A stretch of 14,669 bases of DNA. Origin: Methylocystaceae bacterium UBA5192 (GTDB lineage Bacteria > Pseudomonadota > Alphaproteobacteria > Rhizobiales > Beijerinckiaceae). How positions within the stretch are numbered: position 1 is the stretch's first letter; each line of letters opens with the position of its first letter. This document shows positions 6,282 to 13,224 of this stretch, piece after piece. Under the pieces are notes generated by a model that saw only the letters and a program-made list of their open reading frames with translations, searched no databases and was not told where the DNA came from. The translations under genes and the position numbers were made by a program. The stretch covers positions 1 to 14,669 of the forward strand of contig DHWC01000036.1 of assembly GCA_002412985.1 (NCBI GenBank), in the 5' to 3' direction.

Positions 6282-6812
6282 ATGACACTTATTTTGCTGT
6301 TTATGCTTGCCGCCCTTAGTGCGATTATAATTTTTATCTCCCTCAAATCCGACAAGTTCCATGTCGCGCGTTCAGTGATTGTCGAGTGTGGGCCAGAGAT
6401 CGTCTATCCTCTGATAAACGATTTTCATAATTGGCGAGACTGGTCGCCCTTAGCGACGCCCTCTGCAAACGCCTCAACGACTTTTGACGGGTCGCCCTTG
6501 GGCGCGGGGGCTATTTATCAGTGGGCGGATGACGCTCGACTTGGCGCGGGTAAAATGAAAATTATTGAAAGTAGCCAAAATGAGCGCGTTATCATTAAGC
6601 GTCACATTAGAAAGCCACTAGAAGTAATTGATGATATTAGTTTTAACCTTACAGAAGCCGGGTCTCATACAGAAGTTATTTGGGAGGTTAATCGCCGGTT
6701 AGACTTCATTGGAAAAGCCGCAAATCTTCTCAAAAGTCTTGAAAACCGTACAGGGGCTGATCTTGAGGATGGGTTAAAGAGACTTAAAAGCGTAGTTGAA
6801 AAATCAGCCTAA
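6282..6812 (+). CDS. SRPBCC-domain (polyketide cyclase-like) membrane-anchored protein
   Basis: A 176-residue protein with an N-terminal hydrophobic helix (about 3-20) and an SRPBCC/START-like domain (about 25-172). Typical signs are the opening FHVARSVIVECGPEIVYPLINDFHNWRDWSP, here split as FHVARSVIV and VYPLINDFHNWRDWSP, then GAGAIYQWADD, GAGKMKIIES and the closing amphipathic helix LEDGLKRLKSVVEK. Such domains form a deep hydrophobic pocket for small lipophilic ligands. Proteins of this exact layout are common in proteobacteria but have no agreed function. GAGG at 6268-6271 precedes the ATG. It may share a transcript with aspC and ends at a hairpin shared with sodB. Confidence 0.82.
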   Translation: MTLILLFMLAALSAIIIFISLKSDKFHVARSVIVECGPEIVYPLINDFHNWRDWSPLATPSANASTTFDGSPLGAGAIYQWADDARLGAGKMKIIESSQNERVIIKRHIRKPLEVIDDISFNLTEAGSHTEVIWEVNRRLDFIGKAANLLKSLENRTGADLEDGLKRLKSVVEKSA

Positions 6813-6838
6813 AGCATTTGTTTATTCAGGTAATTTCA

Positions 6839-6868
6839 AAGAGCGGCGCAGGAACTGACGCCGCTCTT
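6839..6868. terminator. Hairpin between converging SRPBCC and sodB genes
   Basis: A 10-bp perfect stem, AAGAGCGGCG (6839-6848) with CGCCGCTCTT (6859-6868), has a 10-base loop. It lies in the 73-base gap between the two stop codons. T-tails are short on both strands (TTCATT rightward, TTTGAAATT leftward), so termination may be partial or the hairpin may protect 3' ends. Confidence 0.7.
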
Positions 6869-6885
6869 CATTCCGGTCGAACGTG

Positions 6886-7482
6886 TTAAGCGGCAGTGTT
6901 GAGCATCTCTTCAACATGCTCCCAATTAACGAGATGTTCGAGGAAGGTTTTTAGATAATCAGCACGACGATTGCGATAGTCGATGTAATAGGAATGTTCC
7001 CACACGTCGGCAACGAGCAAGGGTGTTGCACCATGGATCAAGGGGTTCTCAGCATTGGCGGTTTTCCGCAATGCGAGTTTACCGTCTTTCGCCTCGAGCC
7101 AAATCCAGCCGGATCCAAATTGCGCAAGGCCTTCTTTTTGGAAGTCATCCTTAAACTTATCTACTGAGCCGAATGAGTCTACAATCAATTTTTCGACTTT
7201 TCCTGGAATGGAGCCGCCCCCGTTGGGCTTCATCCACTTCCAATAGTGATGATGATTATAGTGCTGCGCCACATTGTTGAAAATGGGCGTATTTCGATTA
7301 TAGGCGGTAACAATCACCTCTTCGATCGGCTTACCCTCATATTCTGTGCCTTTGATGAGGTTATTGGCATTTGTGACATAGGTCGCGTGATGTTTGTCGT
7401 GGTGATATTCAAAGCTTTCACGCGAGAGATAAGGCTGAAGCGCATCATAGGCGTAGGGCAGATCTTCGAGTGTAAATGACAT
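6886..7482 (-). CDS. sodB: Superoxide dismutase, Fe type
   Basis: A 198-residue cytoplasmic Fe/Mn-family superoxide dismutase that disproportionates superoxide to hydrogen peroxide and oxygen. Metal ligands are His27 (EYHHDKHH), His77 (QHYNHHHYW), Asp159 and His163 (DVWEHSYYIDY). Iron preference is suggested by Gln73 in NNVAQ, the place of the active-site Gln in FeSOD, and by TANAENPL, where MnSOD would have its Gln. The N-terminus FTLEDLPYAYDALQPYLS is standard. AGGAG at 7489-7493 lies 7 bases before the ATG. Monocistronic, ending at the 6839-6868 hairpin. No clear Fur-type box was found in the upstream gap. Next to a copper-handling respiratory region it may protect against radicals, but this is a general housekeeping enzyme. 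Confidence 0.96.
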   Translation of the reverse strand: MSFTLEDLPYAYDALQPYLSRESFEYHHDKHHATYVTNANNLIKGTEYEGKPIEEVIVTAYNRNTPIFNNVAQHYNHHHYWKWMKPNGGGSIPGKVEKLIVDSFGSVDKFKDDFQKEGLAQFGSGWIWLEAKDGKLALRKTANAENPLIHGATPLLVADVWEHSYYIDYRNRRADYLKTFLEHLVNWEHVEEMLNTAA

Positions 7483-7752
7483 TAAAAACTCCTGGCGAAA
7501 GGATCTGAGATAAATCCTTGCGGATAACTAGCTCTCAGAACCGTTCACGGCAATAAGTAAGGCGATTTACAATCTCATCTTTTCTTGGGAGGCAAATATT
7601 ATGCTCCTTCATTCGAGCTTAATCATTCGTAAGACAGGAAATTTTGCCAAACCCGAACAATAGGCCCTTCTGAGGCTATGCAGCACAAACAGCTGTCCCC
7701 AAAAGTCTCATGCGTGTGCTAGAGGGGTTATGGGTGCTTAAGAGAGACAGTG

Positions 7753-8319
7753 ATGAGACGTAATTTTTCTGGTTGGGGTGTTATTTTTTTAGGAATTTTA
7801 CTCGTCGTGGCCGGGGGATATGGTCTTTGGGCGGGTTGGGATCTCATTCAGCTTGAACGAGGATGGAGCCAATTTATCGCGGGCAGCGTTGCTCTGTCGG
7901 GCGGTGTCATGACCATAGCGCTGGGCAGGATCTTAGCCGTTTTGACGAGCCTAAAAACCCTACCGCTGACCTCAGGGAATAGAGAAAGAGTGTCCGAGGC
8001 AATTCAACCGCTGCCTCCCTCTTCAGCGGGGTCAAAGATTGAGGCCAGCGGCGCAAGAACAGCGCCTCAGACCATAAGCCCCGATCGTCAGGATATGTCC
8101 TTGGTCTCAGCAAAATCGGTTCCTCCTCCGGAGCCGATGGAGCGGCCGCAAACTCCCCCAGTTCAGGAGGAAGTGGAAGAAGTTGACCGTTATAGCGCTG
8201 GAGATACGACTTATATCATGTTTTCAGATGGCTCAGTCGAGGTAAGGAAAGCAACGGGCAGTCAGCGCTTTCCATCCCTTGCAGCTTTGCGCGCAGCAAC
8301 CGGTTCAAAACGACGCTAA
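7753..8319 (+). CDS. Two-helix membrane protein with conserved-looking C-terminal motif, unknown function
   Basis: A 188-residue protein without an assigned function. Two transmembrane helices (about 8-29 and 38-66) are followed by a Pro/Ser/Glu-rich, probably disordered linker (about 70-145, including PPPEPMERPQTPPVQEEVEEV) and a compact C-terminal motif (about 150-182) with TTYIMFSDGSVEVRKATG and RFPSLAALRAATG. Similar endings, a short FxDGSxE strand pair followed by F-x-S-L-x-x-L-R/K, occur as I recall in uncharacterised Rhizobiales membrane proteins. A GTG at 7750 is also in frame; the ATG at 7753 is preferred, after the purine-rich AAGAGAGACAG. It stands alone, 270 bases from sodB (divergent), and converges on the CBS gene. 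Confidence 0.75.
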   Translation: MRRNFSGWGVIFLGILLVVAGGYGLWAGWDLIQLERGWSQFIAGSVALSGGVMTIALGRILAVLTSLKTLPLTSGNRERVSEAIQPLPPSSAGSKIEASGARTAPQTISPDRQDMSLVSAKSVPPPEPMERPQTPPVQEEVEEVDRYSAGDTTYIMFSDGSVEVRKATGSQRFPSLAALRAATGSKRR

Positions 8320-8328
8320 GAAGTTAAC

Positions 8329-8350
8329 GGAAAATCTCTAACTATTTTCC
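8329..8350. terminator. Weak hairpin between converging genes
   Basis: GGAAAAT (8329-8335) pairs with ATTTTCC (8344-8350) around an 8-base loop in the 22-base gap between the two stop codons, overlapping the stop of the minus-strand CBS gene. The stem is short and AT-rich and no T-run follows, so real termination is doubtful. Confidence 0.3.
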
Positions 8351-9292
8351 TCCATCTTTCGTGCCGCCCCAAATGAGGAAAAGTGCGGCATCGCCTGGCA
8401 TGCCGTCAGGAAAATTGATGATTTGCGCAGCAATTTTGAAACCTTGAGGGTGCAATTCATTTCGCCAACGTTGAAACACATCTGCAGGTTCTCCGCGCAA
8501 TGTTTTTGGCCAGTCTGGATCAGGCGCATTTATCGCGCGGCCGCCATCTAGACAGAGTTGGGAGGGAAAGCGGATGAGCAGGTATTCCGTAAGTCCTGCA
8601 TTTGCGGCGTTCCGCGCGTTAATAAGCATCTGGCGCCAATGGGAATCTGCTAGGCTTTTATTTTGTAGTTCTCGAATACGCGCTGCGCGATTTTCCCGCG
8701 CGACTTGAGATTGCTCTGTGCGTTCCTGCGCCATTTTATGCTCATGTGCGGCGACAAGGGCTCTAAAATTTTCAGCAGAAAATTTTTCAGGATAAAGGTG
8801 GGGATATTCGGAAATCTCTAAGAGAGAGCTTGCGCGATCAATTGAAATTGCGTCCTGTTTGCCTGGATCAGATAGGGCAAGCATCACATTTTTTCGTAAG
8901 ACGAGGCCAATAAAACGGTCTCCGCCTACGACGGGAATTCTTTTGAGTTTGTGTTGCTCCATGAGCCGAGCAATATCGACAAGAGCGGCGTCCTCTGAAA
9001 CAAAAACAGGTTTGCGCGTCATGACGTCTGAGAGTGTCAGGTCGTTGCTGTTTGTCACAAATTGTTTGCGGCCCTTTAGTAAAAACTCTGGTATTGCGCC
9101 AATCTGTGGGGCGTTTTTTGCGTTTAGAGCTTCAATATTTTTCCGCGTAATGATGCCAATTGGCGCGAGATTATCGTCGACAACGGAAATCGCGCCACAA
9201 GCGCATTCTTCCAGCAAACGCGCAACATAATTGATATCTGCATTGGCCGTAACAAAAGGAGCGTCGCTATTCAATAAATCGCGGGCAATCAT
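8342..9292 (-). CDS. CBS-pair protein with unassigned C-terminal domain
   Basis: A 316-residue soluble protein. Residues about 1-56 (MIARDLLNSDAPFVTANAD, PIGIITRKNIEAL) and about 88-140 (DVMTRKPVFVSEDAAL, RIPVVGGDRFIGLVLRKNV) are two CBS motifs, which pair to bind adenine nucleotides such as AMP, ATP or NADH as an energy sensor. A charged, Ala/Glu/Arg-rich helical stretch (about 172-212) leads to a C-terminal domain (about 215-316) containing LDGGRAINAPDPDWP, LRGEPADVFQRW and FPDGMPGDAALFLIWGG, which I cannot name. I recall similar C-terminal sequences in other Alphaproteobacteria but no function. It lies 18 bases after xthA, third in a three-gene minus-strand operon. No transporter or enzyme is fused, so the regulated partner is unknown. 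Confidence 0.85.
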   Translation of the reverse strand: MIARDLLNSDAPFVTANADINYVARLLEECACGAISVVDDNLAPIGIITRKNIEALNAKNAPQIGAIPEFLLKGRKQFVTNSNDLTLSDVMTRKPVFVSEDAALVDIARLMEQHKLKRIPVVGGDRFIGLVLRKNVMLALSDPGKQDAISIDRASSLLEISEYPHLYPEKFSAENFRALVAAHEHKMAQERTEQSQVARENRAARIRELQNKSLADSHWRQMLINARNAANAGLTEYLLIRFPSQLCLDGGRAINAPDPDWPKTLRGEPADVFQRWRNELHPQGFKIAAQIINFPDGMPGDAALFLIWGGTKDGGK

Positions 9293-9310
9293 TGAGGCCA
9301 GCCTTTTATT

Positions 9311-10114
9311 TTAAATTGAAAGTTCGATCGTCACGGGCACATGATCAGATGGGCGTTCCCATCCTCTTGCTTCCTTCAATATTTCTAATTTTTTTAGTCG
9401 ATTAGCAAAATAGTCGCTAACCAATATGTGATCCAGGCGACGTCCGCGATCGGCAGCGGCCCAGTCTGCGGCGCGATAACTCCACCAGGTGTATAATTTT
9501 TCAGGCTCTGGAATAAAATGACGCAAAGCGTCGATCCATTCTCCAGCTTTAAAAAAGGCGTTGAGTTTTTCAACTTCAATTGGCGTATGGCTAACGACTT
9601 TAAGCAGAGCTTTATGACTCCAGACATCGTTTTCTAACGGAGCAATATTTAGGTCGCCAACAAGGATTGAAGGACTCTGAGTAATTTTGTTTTTTCTTAC
9701 CCAATGACTCATTTCATCTAAAAATTCGAGTTTATGCGCAAATTTGGGATTTAGTGTCACATCTGGTTCATCGCCGCCTGCGGGAACATAAAAATTATGA
9801 ATAGTGATTGCGGTATTCTTAATATTCAGCTGCGCAGAAATATGTCGAGCGTCGCCCTTTTCACAGAAGTCGCGTTTATCTAAGAGCTCTATTGGTTTTT
9901 TTGAGATAATTGCTACGCCATGATATCCTTTTTGACCGTTGATAACGATATGTCGATATCCAAGCGCATGAAAATCTTTGTGAGGGAATTCTGCGTCCCG
10001 ACATTTTGTTTCCTGCAAACATAGGACATCAGGCGATCTGCTGTTAATAAACTCAGCGATAATCGGCATTCTTAATCGAACGGAATTAATATTCCATGTT
10101 GAAATTTTCAGCAT
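9311..10114 (-). CDS. xthA: Exodeoxyribonuclease III (AP endonuclease)
   Basis: A 267-residue member of the exonuclease III/APE family, which cuts DNA 5' to abasic sites and removes 3' blocking groups in base excision repair. Active-site motifs in order: Asn8 in STWNINSVR, Glu35 in LQETK (metal), Tyr109 in HNFYVPAGG, Asp154 and Asn156 in VGDLNIAP, Asp228 in RRLDHIL and Asp257-His258 in PSDHVPV. Length matches E. coli ExoIII (268). It starts 9 bases after the stop of the UPF0283 gene with only a weak purine-rich leader (AAAGAACAA), which suggests translational coupling. Some enzymes of this subfamily lack 3' exonuclease activity; that cannot be judged here. Confidence 0.96.
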   Translation of the reverse strand: MLKISTWNINSVRLRMPIIAEFINSRSPDVLCLQETKCRDAEFPHKDFHALGYRHIVINGQKGYHGVAIISKKPIELLDKRDFCEKGDARHISAQLNIKNTAITIHNFYVPAGGDEPDVTLNPKFAHKLEFLDEMSHWVRKNKITQSPSILVGDLNIAPLENDVWSHKALLKVVSHTPIEVEKLNAFFKAGEWIDALRHFIPEPEKLYTWWSYRAADWAAADRGRRLDHILVSDYFANRLKKLEILKEARGWERPSDHVPVTIELSI

Positions 10115-10123
10115 TTGTTCTTT

Positions 10124-11203
10124 TCAACTTTTATCTTTAGTGCGGAATAAAAAAGGAGCGACATCACCCACGCTTGGTTGTTTTTGGGTTGTGAAACTTA
10201 TGGGTCGACACACGGACATTGCAGACAGGCCAACACGAGCGGTTAGAAGCCCGTTAACAAATCCCTCTCCCAATTTAGCAGATAAGCGTGACGCCAGACC
10301 ATGGCCAAGGATTTGTTGCATTAACGTGTCGCCAACGGCAACGGCGCCGGTTACGGCAAGATGCGCGGCAACTGATCGGGCCAATTTGAAAAAACCAAAA
10401 AGCCCGGGTCTGCCGCCGTAGATTTCAGCGATACGGCGCATCAACAGGATCGCTTGTCCCGTAACAAATAAAACGTCAAAAATTGCTCGAGGGCTAATGG
10501 CTGTGACAACAGAAACGCGCTTTGCCGCTGCTGCGATTTCTTGTTGCGCTTGCGCATCTAATGGAGCCACAATATTTCGTTCAGCTAGATCAATTAAATC
10601 ACGGCCATTCATGATCTGCTGGCAATAATCTGACATGAGCGCGCGGGCGCGGGCTGTTTCAGGGTGATTGACGTAGATTTTACATAGATCGCCTATGCAC
10701 GTCCGGGCCAGTTTAATATCATCGTTTTGATATGCGCGACTAAATGTGTTGTGTAATGTTGTAATCTTATACTGTTTTAACAAACTTCTTAACTCGCGTG
10801 TTAGGAATACGCAGACACACAGCGCGAGAATGCTAAGGAGAACCAGTCCGATTGCTCCCATTAGGCGCGATCGTGAAAAAAGCTCTTCAACAAGGCTCCA
10901 GGCCCATGCGCTGATGACAAGTGAGATCAGTCCAACGAATGCGGAGATAAACAGTCCGCCCCAGGATAGAAGTAGCTTATTGAGCGCAATTTTTGTTGAA
11001 GATTGATTGAGCGCGTCAATTGCATTTCCTGACAGACGCGCCTTCTCTAGCGCCTCTCGGGCATAAACATCCTCATCCGTTTCGATAATCTTAGCTTTGA
11101 GAAAATCAGCTTGCGCATTTTCTCCTGCTTGTTGAGACGAAACGGTTTCATCGCCATTAAGCCGAAAGGCCCGAGGGCGCAATTTGCGTTCTGGTCTAGA
11201 CAT
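10124..11203 (-). CDS. UPF0283 / YcjF-like (TIGR01620) inner-membrane protein
   Basis: A 359-residue membrane protein. A charged N-terminal segment (1-72, RPRAFRLNGDE typical of the family) is followed by two transmembrane helices (about 77-104 and 113-134) and a long C-terminal domain ending in the strongly family-like GEGFVNGLLTARVGLSAMSVCRPISF region, quoted here only as GFVNGLLTARVG and MSVCRPISF. The function is unknown; in many proteobacteria it is encoded next to YcjX, a DUF463 P-loop protein, and belongs to an envelope-stress-type pair. No ycjX-like gene is in this window: the upstream neighbour is divergent plsY. It is the first gene of the operon with xthA and the CBS protein. The Shine-Dalgarno GGGA lies inside a short inverted repeat abutting the start (11204-11216). 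Confidence 0.9.
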   Translation of the reverse strand: MSRPERKLRPRAFRLNGDETVSSQQAGENAQADFLKAKIIETDEDVYAREALEKARLSGNAIDALNQSSTKIALNKLLLSWGGLFISAFVGLISLVISAWAWSLVEELFSRSRLMGAIGLVLLSILALCVCVFLTRELRSLLKQYKITTLHNTFSRAYQNDDIKLARTCIGDLCKIYVNHPETARARALMSDYCQQIMNGRDLIDLAERNIVAPLDAQAQQEIAAAAKRVSVVTAISPRAIFDVLFVTGQAILLMRRIAEIYGGRPGLFGFFKLARSVAAHLAVTGAVAVGDTLMQQILGHGLASRLSAKLGEGFVNGLLTARVGLSAMSVCRPISFTTQKQPSVGDVAPFLFRTKDKS

Positions 11204-11216
11204 ACTGGATCCCAGT
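11204..11216 (-). promoter_or_regulatory. Short hairpin over the UPF0283 ribosome binding site
   Basis: On the minus strand ACTGG-GAT-CCAGT sits directly before the ATG. The 5-bp stem with a 3-base loop includes the GGGA that would be the ribosome binding site, so folding could limit translation starts. The stem is short and may be chance. Confidence 0.3.
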
Positions 11217-11389
11217 CTAGCTGCGCCTTCCGGCAGGGGAGGAGCGAAGCGGGTCTGTGGCCTATTTCTCTTTTATGTCGATTTGGCATTGATTTGTTAA
11301 TTAATTACAAGTCCTTGGCTTCTAATAGGGATAATCTAACAAGAGTAAATAAGTATTTCGTGGAGTTGCGAGGTCGCGGTCGCTCCTCT

Positions 11390-11407
11390 AAAAGCTGCTC
11401 AGCTTTT
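11390..11407. promoter_or_regulatory. Inverted repeat AAAAGCTG-CT-CAGCTTTT upstream of plsY
   Basis: Two perfect 8-base arms with a 2-base centre lie 42 bases before the plsY start in the 245-base gap between the divergent UPF0283 and plsY genes. The tight spacing suits a protein-binding palindrome better than an RNA hairpin. The rest of this gap shows no other clear element; both promoters should lie in it. Confidence 0.35.
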
Positions 11408-11448
11408 GCGTTCAACCGGCGAATTTCCCTCAATCTCGTGTTTTCCTC

Positions 11449-12039
11449 ATGTTCATGCACTTTACTGATGCGCTTGCATTGGCTCAGGGCTATTTTTTGG
11501 GCTCTGTCCCTTTTGGACTTTTATTGACGTCTCTCGCGGGAACAGTTGACCTGCGTTCCATCGGGTCAGGCAATATTGGCGCGACAAATGTATTGCGCAC
11601 GGGCAGAAAAGATCTCGCCGCAGCGACCCTATTGCTAGATGCATTGAAGGGAACGGCGGCTGTATTACTAGGGGGCTATCTGGCGCCAACTTGGGCGATC
11701 TATGCTGGTTTTTTTGCTTTTGTCGGCCATGTGGCGCCTGTTTGGTTGAGGTTTAAAGGCGGCAAGGGCGTTGCAACATTTCTTGGATGTCTTTTTGCAA
11801 TTAACTGGCAAGTTGGTCTCTTTTTTTGTGGCGTTTGGTTGAGCGTTGCTGCGATTTGGCGTTATTCTTCTTTGGCGGCGCTCATAGCCAGCTTTGCATC
11901 CACGGGTAGTTTTTTTATCATGCAGGATTTAAAGGCAGCTTGGGTTGTCGCAGCTATGACGCTGATTTTATTTTATAAGCATAGGGAAAATCTCCGCAGA
12001 TTGCGCTTGGGCGAAGAAAGTAAAATCGGTCAAAAATAA
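11449..12039 (+). CDS. plsY: Glycerol-3-phosphate acyltransferase PlsY
   Basis: A 196-residue inner-membrane enzyme that transfers an acyl group from acyl phosphate to glycerol 3-phosphate, the first step of phospholipid synthesis (partner of PlsX). All three family motifs are present: SGNIGATNVLRTG (motif 1), GHVAPVWLRFKGGKGVAT (motif 2) and the C-terminal KHRENLRRL (motif 3), on a protein with about five hydrophobic helices. The start may be ATG 11449 or ATG 11455; neither has a clear Shine-Dalgarno. It appears monocistronic; the following 230 bases hold only minor hairpins, so the pyrC-plsY-dprA order seen in some relatives is not kept here. Confidence 0.95.
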   Translation: MFMHFTDALALAQGYFLGSVPFGLLLTSLAGTVDLRSIGSGNIGATNVLRTGRKDLAAATLLLDALKGTAAVLLGGYLAPTWAIYAGFFAFVGHVAPVWLRFKGGKGVATFLGCLFAINWQVGLFFCGVWLSVAAIWRYSSLAALIASFASTGSFFIMQDLKAAWVVAAMTLILFYKHRENLRRLRLGEESKIGQK

Positions 12040-12227
12040 AGAAATTTTTTGCGCATTTTAATTTTTGTTGTGAACTTTAATGCTGCGTCTAATAAGCGAT
12101 CGCTATTTTGAGCTCCCCGAATAGGGAGAGAATTGCTTCCTTTTTGCAACAACGATCATAGCGGTCGGATAAACCTTTCATAGGTTCATTATTCACAAGG
12201 CTGTTCAGTCATAGTTAGTCGCGCAGC

Positions 12228-12289
12228 TTTGCTCTTGAGAGCAAATACGCCCGGCGTCTCTGGGTATACATTCAGCTCGGGTCTGAATG
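12228..12289. other. Two small hairpins at the 3' end of ruvX
   Basis: TTTGCTC-TTGA-GAGCAAA (12228-12245) and CATTCAG-N7-CTGAATG (12269-12289) are perfect 7-bp stems; the second overlaps the ruvX stop. Neither has a T-run on either strand, so they are possible 3'-end stabilisers or Rho-dependent sites rather than standard terminators. Confidence 0.35.
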
Positions 12290-12763
12290 AGATTTTATGC
12301 TATTCAGCCTGTCGAGCGCGCCTTGCAGGATATAGGCGGCCGCTAATTTATCGACTACTTGAGCGCGCTTAGCTCGAGAGACGTCCCGGTCAATCAAGTC
12401 TCGGGTTACGGCGGCGGTGGAGAGGCGTTCATCCCACAGCGCGAAGGGCAAGGATGTCAGTAGCCGTAGGTTTCGTAAGAAGGCTTCAGTCGCCTGGGCG
12501 CGCGGGCCTGATGAGCCGTCCATATTTAAGGGTAGTCCAAAAATGAGCGCCATTGCTTCTTGATCCTCAGCAATTTTAAGCAGCAAATGCGCATCTTGTG
12601 AAAATTTAACGCGTTTTATCGTCTCAAGCGGGCTCGCCAAGCGTCTTTCAACATCAGAAAGGGCCAGACCGATGGTTTTCGTTCCAAGATCCAACCCCAT
12701 GAGCCGCCCTTTTAGTGGTAAAAGGCGCGATAATTGATCTAAAGATGTTACAAGCTCGCTCAT
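12272..12763 (-). CDS. ruvX: RuvX/YqgF Holliday-junction resolvase-like nuclease
   Basis: A 163-residue cytoplasmic protein of the YqgF family, with an RNase H-like fold, linked to pre-16S rRNA 5'-end processing and proposed as a Holliday junction resolvase. Motifs: LMGLDLGTKTIGLALSD with Asp25, FGLPLNMDGSSGP, the WDERLST motif with Glu112, and VDKLAAAYIL with Asp138, giving the expected acidic metal-binding set. The N-terminal extension before the first motif (about 20 residues) is usual in Rhizobiales. No good Shine-Dalgarno is visible before the ATG. It is divergent from gatC with 129 bases between start codons. Confidence 0.95.
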   Translation of the reverse strand: MSELVTSLDQLSRLLPLKGRLMGLDLGTKTIGLALSDVERRLASPLETIKRVKFSQDAHLLLKIAEDQEAMALIFGLPLNMDGSSGPRAQATEAFLRNLRLLTSLPFALWDERLSTAAVTRDLIDRDVSRAKRAQVVDKLAAAYILQGALDRLNSIKSHSDPS

Positions 12764-12853
12764 GCAATTGCGCTATCATGACCGGGCGCGCTTTGATAGT
12801 ATTGGCGAAATCTATCTTTCTCCAACAACATGCATTGCGCCCTGAAAGCCTAA

Positions 12854-12865
12854 GCGCTATAGCGC
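12854..12865. promoter_or_regulatory. Palindrome GCGCTATAGCGC upstream of gatC
   Basis: A perfect 12-base palindrome sits 27 bases before the gatC start. TATAGC within it could be a -10 box, with TTGCGC (12835-12840) 17 bases upstream as a poor -35 match. Either a promoter core or a regulator site; the promoter reading is weak. Confidence 0.3.
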
Positions 12866-12892
12866 CTTTTACCTAATTTGACGGAGTTGAAT

Positions 12893-13180
12893 ATGTCTGT
12901 CGACCCATCAGTGGTGCGCCGCATCGCTCATCTCTCACGCATCGCAGTCGATGATAGTGAAGTCTCTCGACTGAATGGAGAGATCAATGCGATCTTGTCT
13001 TTTGTTGAGACGTTAAGCTCTGTCAATGTGGAAGGTGTTGAGCCGATTGCCTCCGTTTTGCCAATGCAGATGAAGAAGCGTCCCGATGTTGTTACGGATG
13101 GCGGCATTGCCGATGATATATTAGTTAATGCTCCTGCTCGCGAGGATCATTACTTTGTCGTGCCAAAAGTTATCGAATAA
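12893..13180 (+). CDS. gatC: Glutamyl-tRNA(Gln)/aspartyl-tRNA(Asn) amidotransferase subunit C
   Basis: A 95-residue subunit of the GatCAB amidotransferase, which converts misacylated Glu-tRNA(Gln) and/or Asp-tRNA(Asn) to the correct amides. GatC wraps around GatA and stabilises the complex. Family features: VRRIAHLSRIAV at the N-terminus, INAILSFVETLSSVNVEGVEP in the middle (partial quote NAILSFVETL and VEGVEP) and the C-terminal REDHYFVVPKVIE. A TTG at 12878 is also in frame; ATG 12893 is preferred because GGAG (12883-12886) is 6 bases before it and the length then equals the usual 95 residues. gatA follows after 44 bases. Confidence 0.96.
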   Translation: MSVDPSVVRRIAHLSRIAVDDSEVSRLNGEINAILSFVETLSSVNVEGVEPIASVLPMQMKKRPDVVTDGGIADDILVNAPAREDHYFVVPKVIE

Positions 13181-13224
13181 TCGAACGCTCTCAAAAAGCA
13201 ATTTCCTCTATCTCAAAGAGCCAA

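Noticed and set aside
7055..7479. Two plus-strand frames opposite sodB
   Set aside because: They are shadows of the sodB reading frame and share no features of real proteins.
8859..9230. A 123-codon plus-strand frame opposite the CBS gene
   Set aside because: It mirrors the CBS-domain coding strand, is Ser/Arg-rich in the way of shadow frames and has no leader.
11111..11527. A 138-codon plus-strand frame spanning the UPF0283-plsY gap
   Set aside because: It overlaps both flanking genes in other frames, is rich in Arg, Ser and Cys without any motif and has no ribosome binding site.
12095..12104. AGCGATCGCT palindrome in the plsY-ruvX gap
   Set aside because: It is a single 10-base palindrome containing the common GCGATCGC octamer; nothing else there suggests a site.
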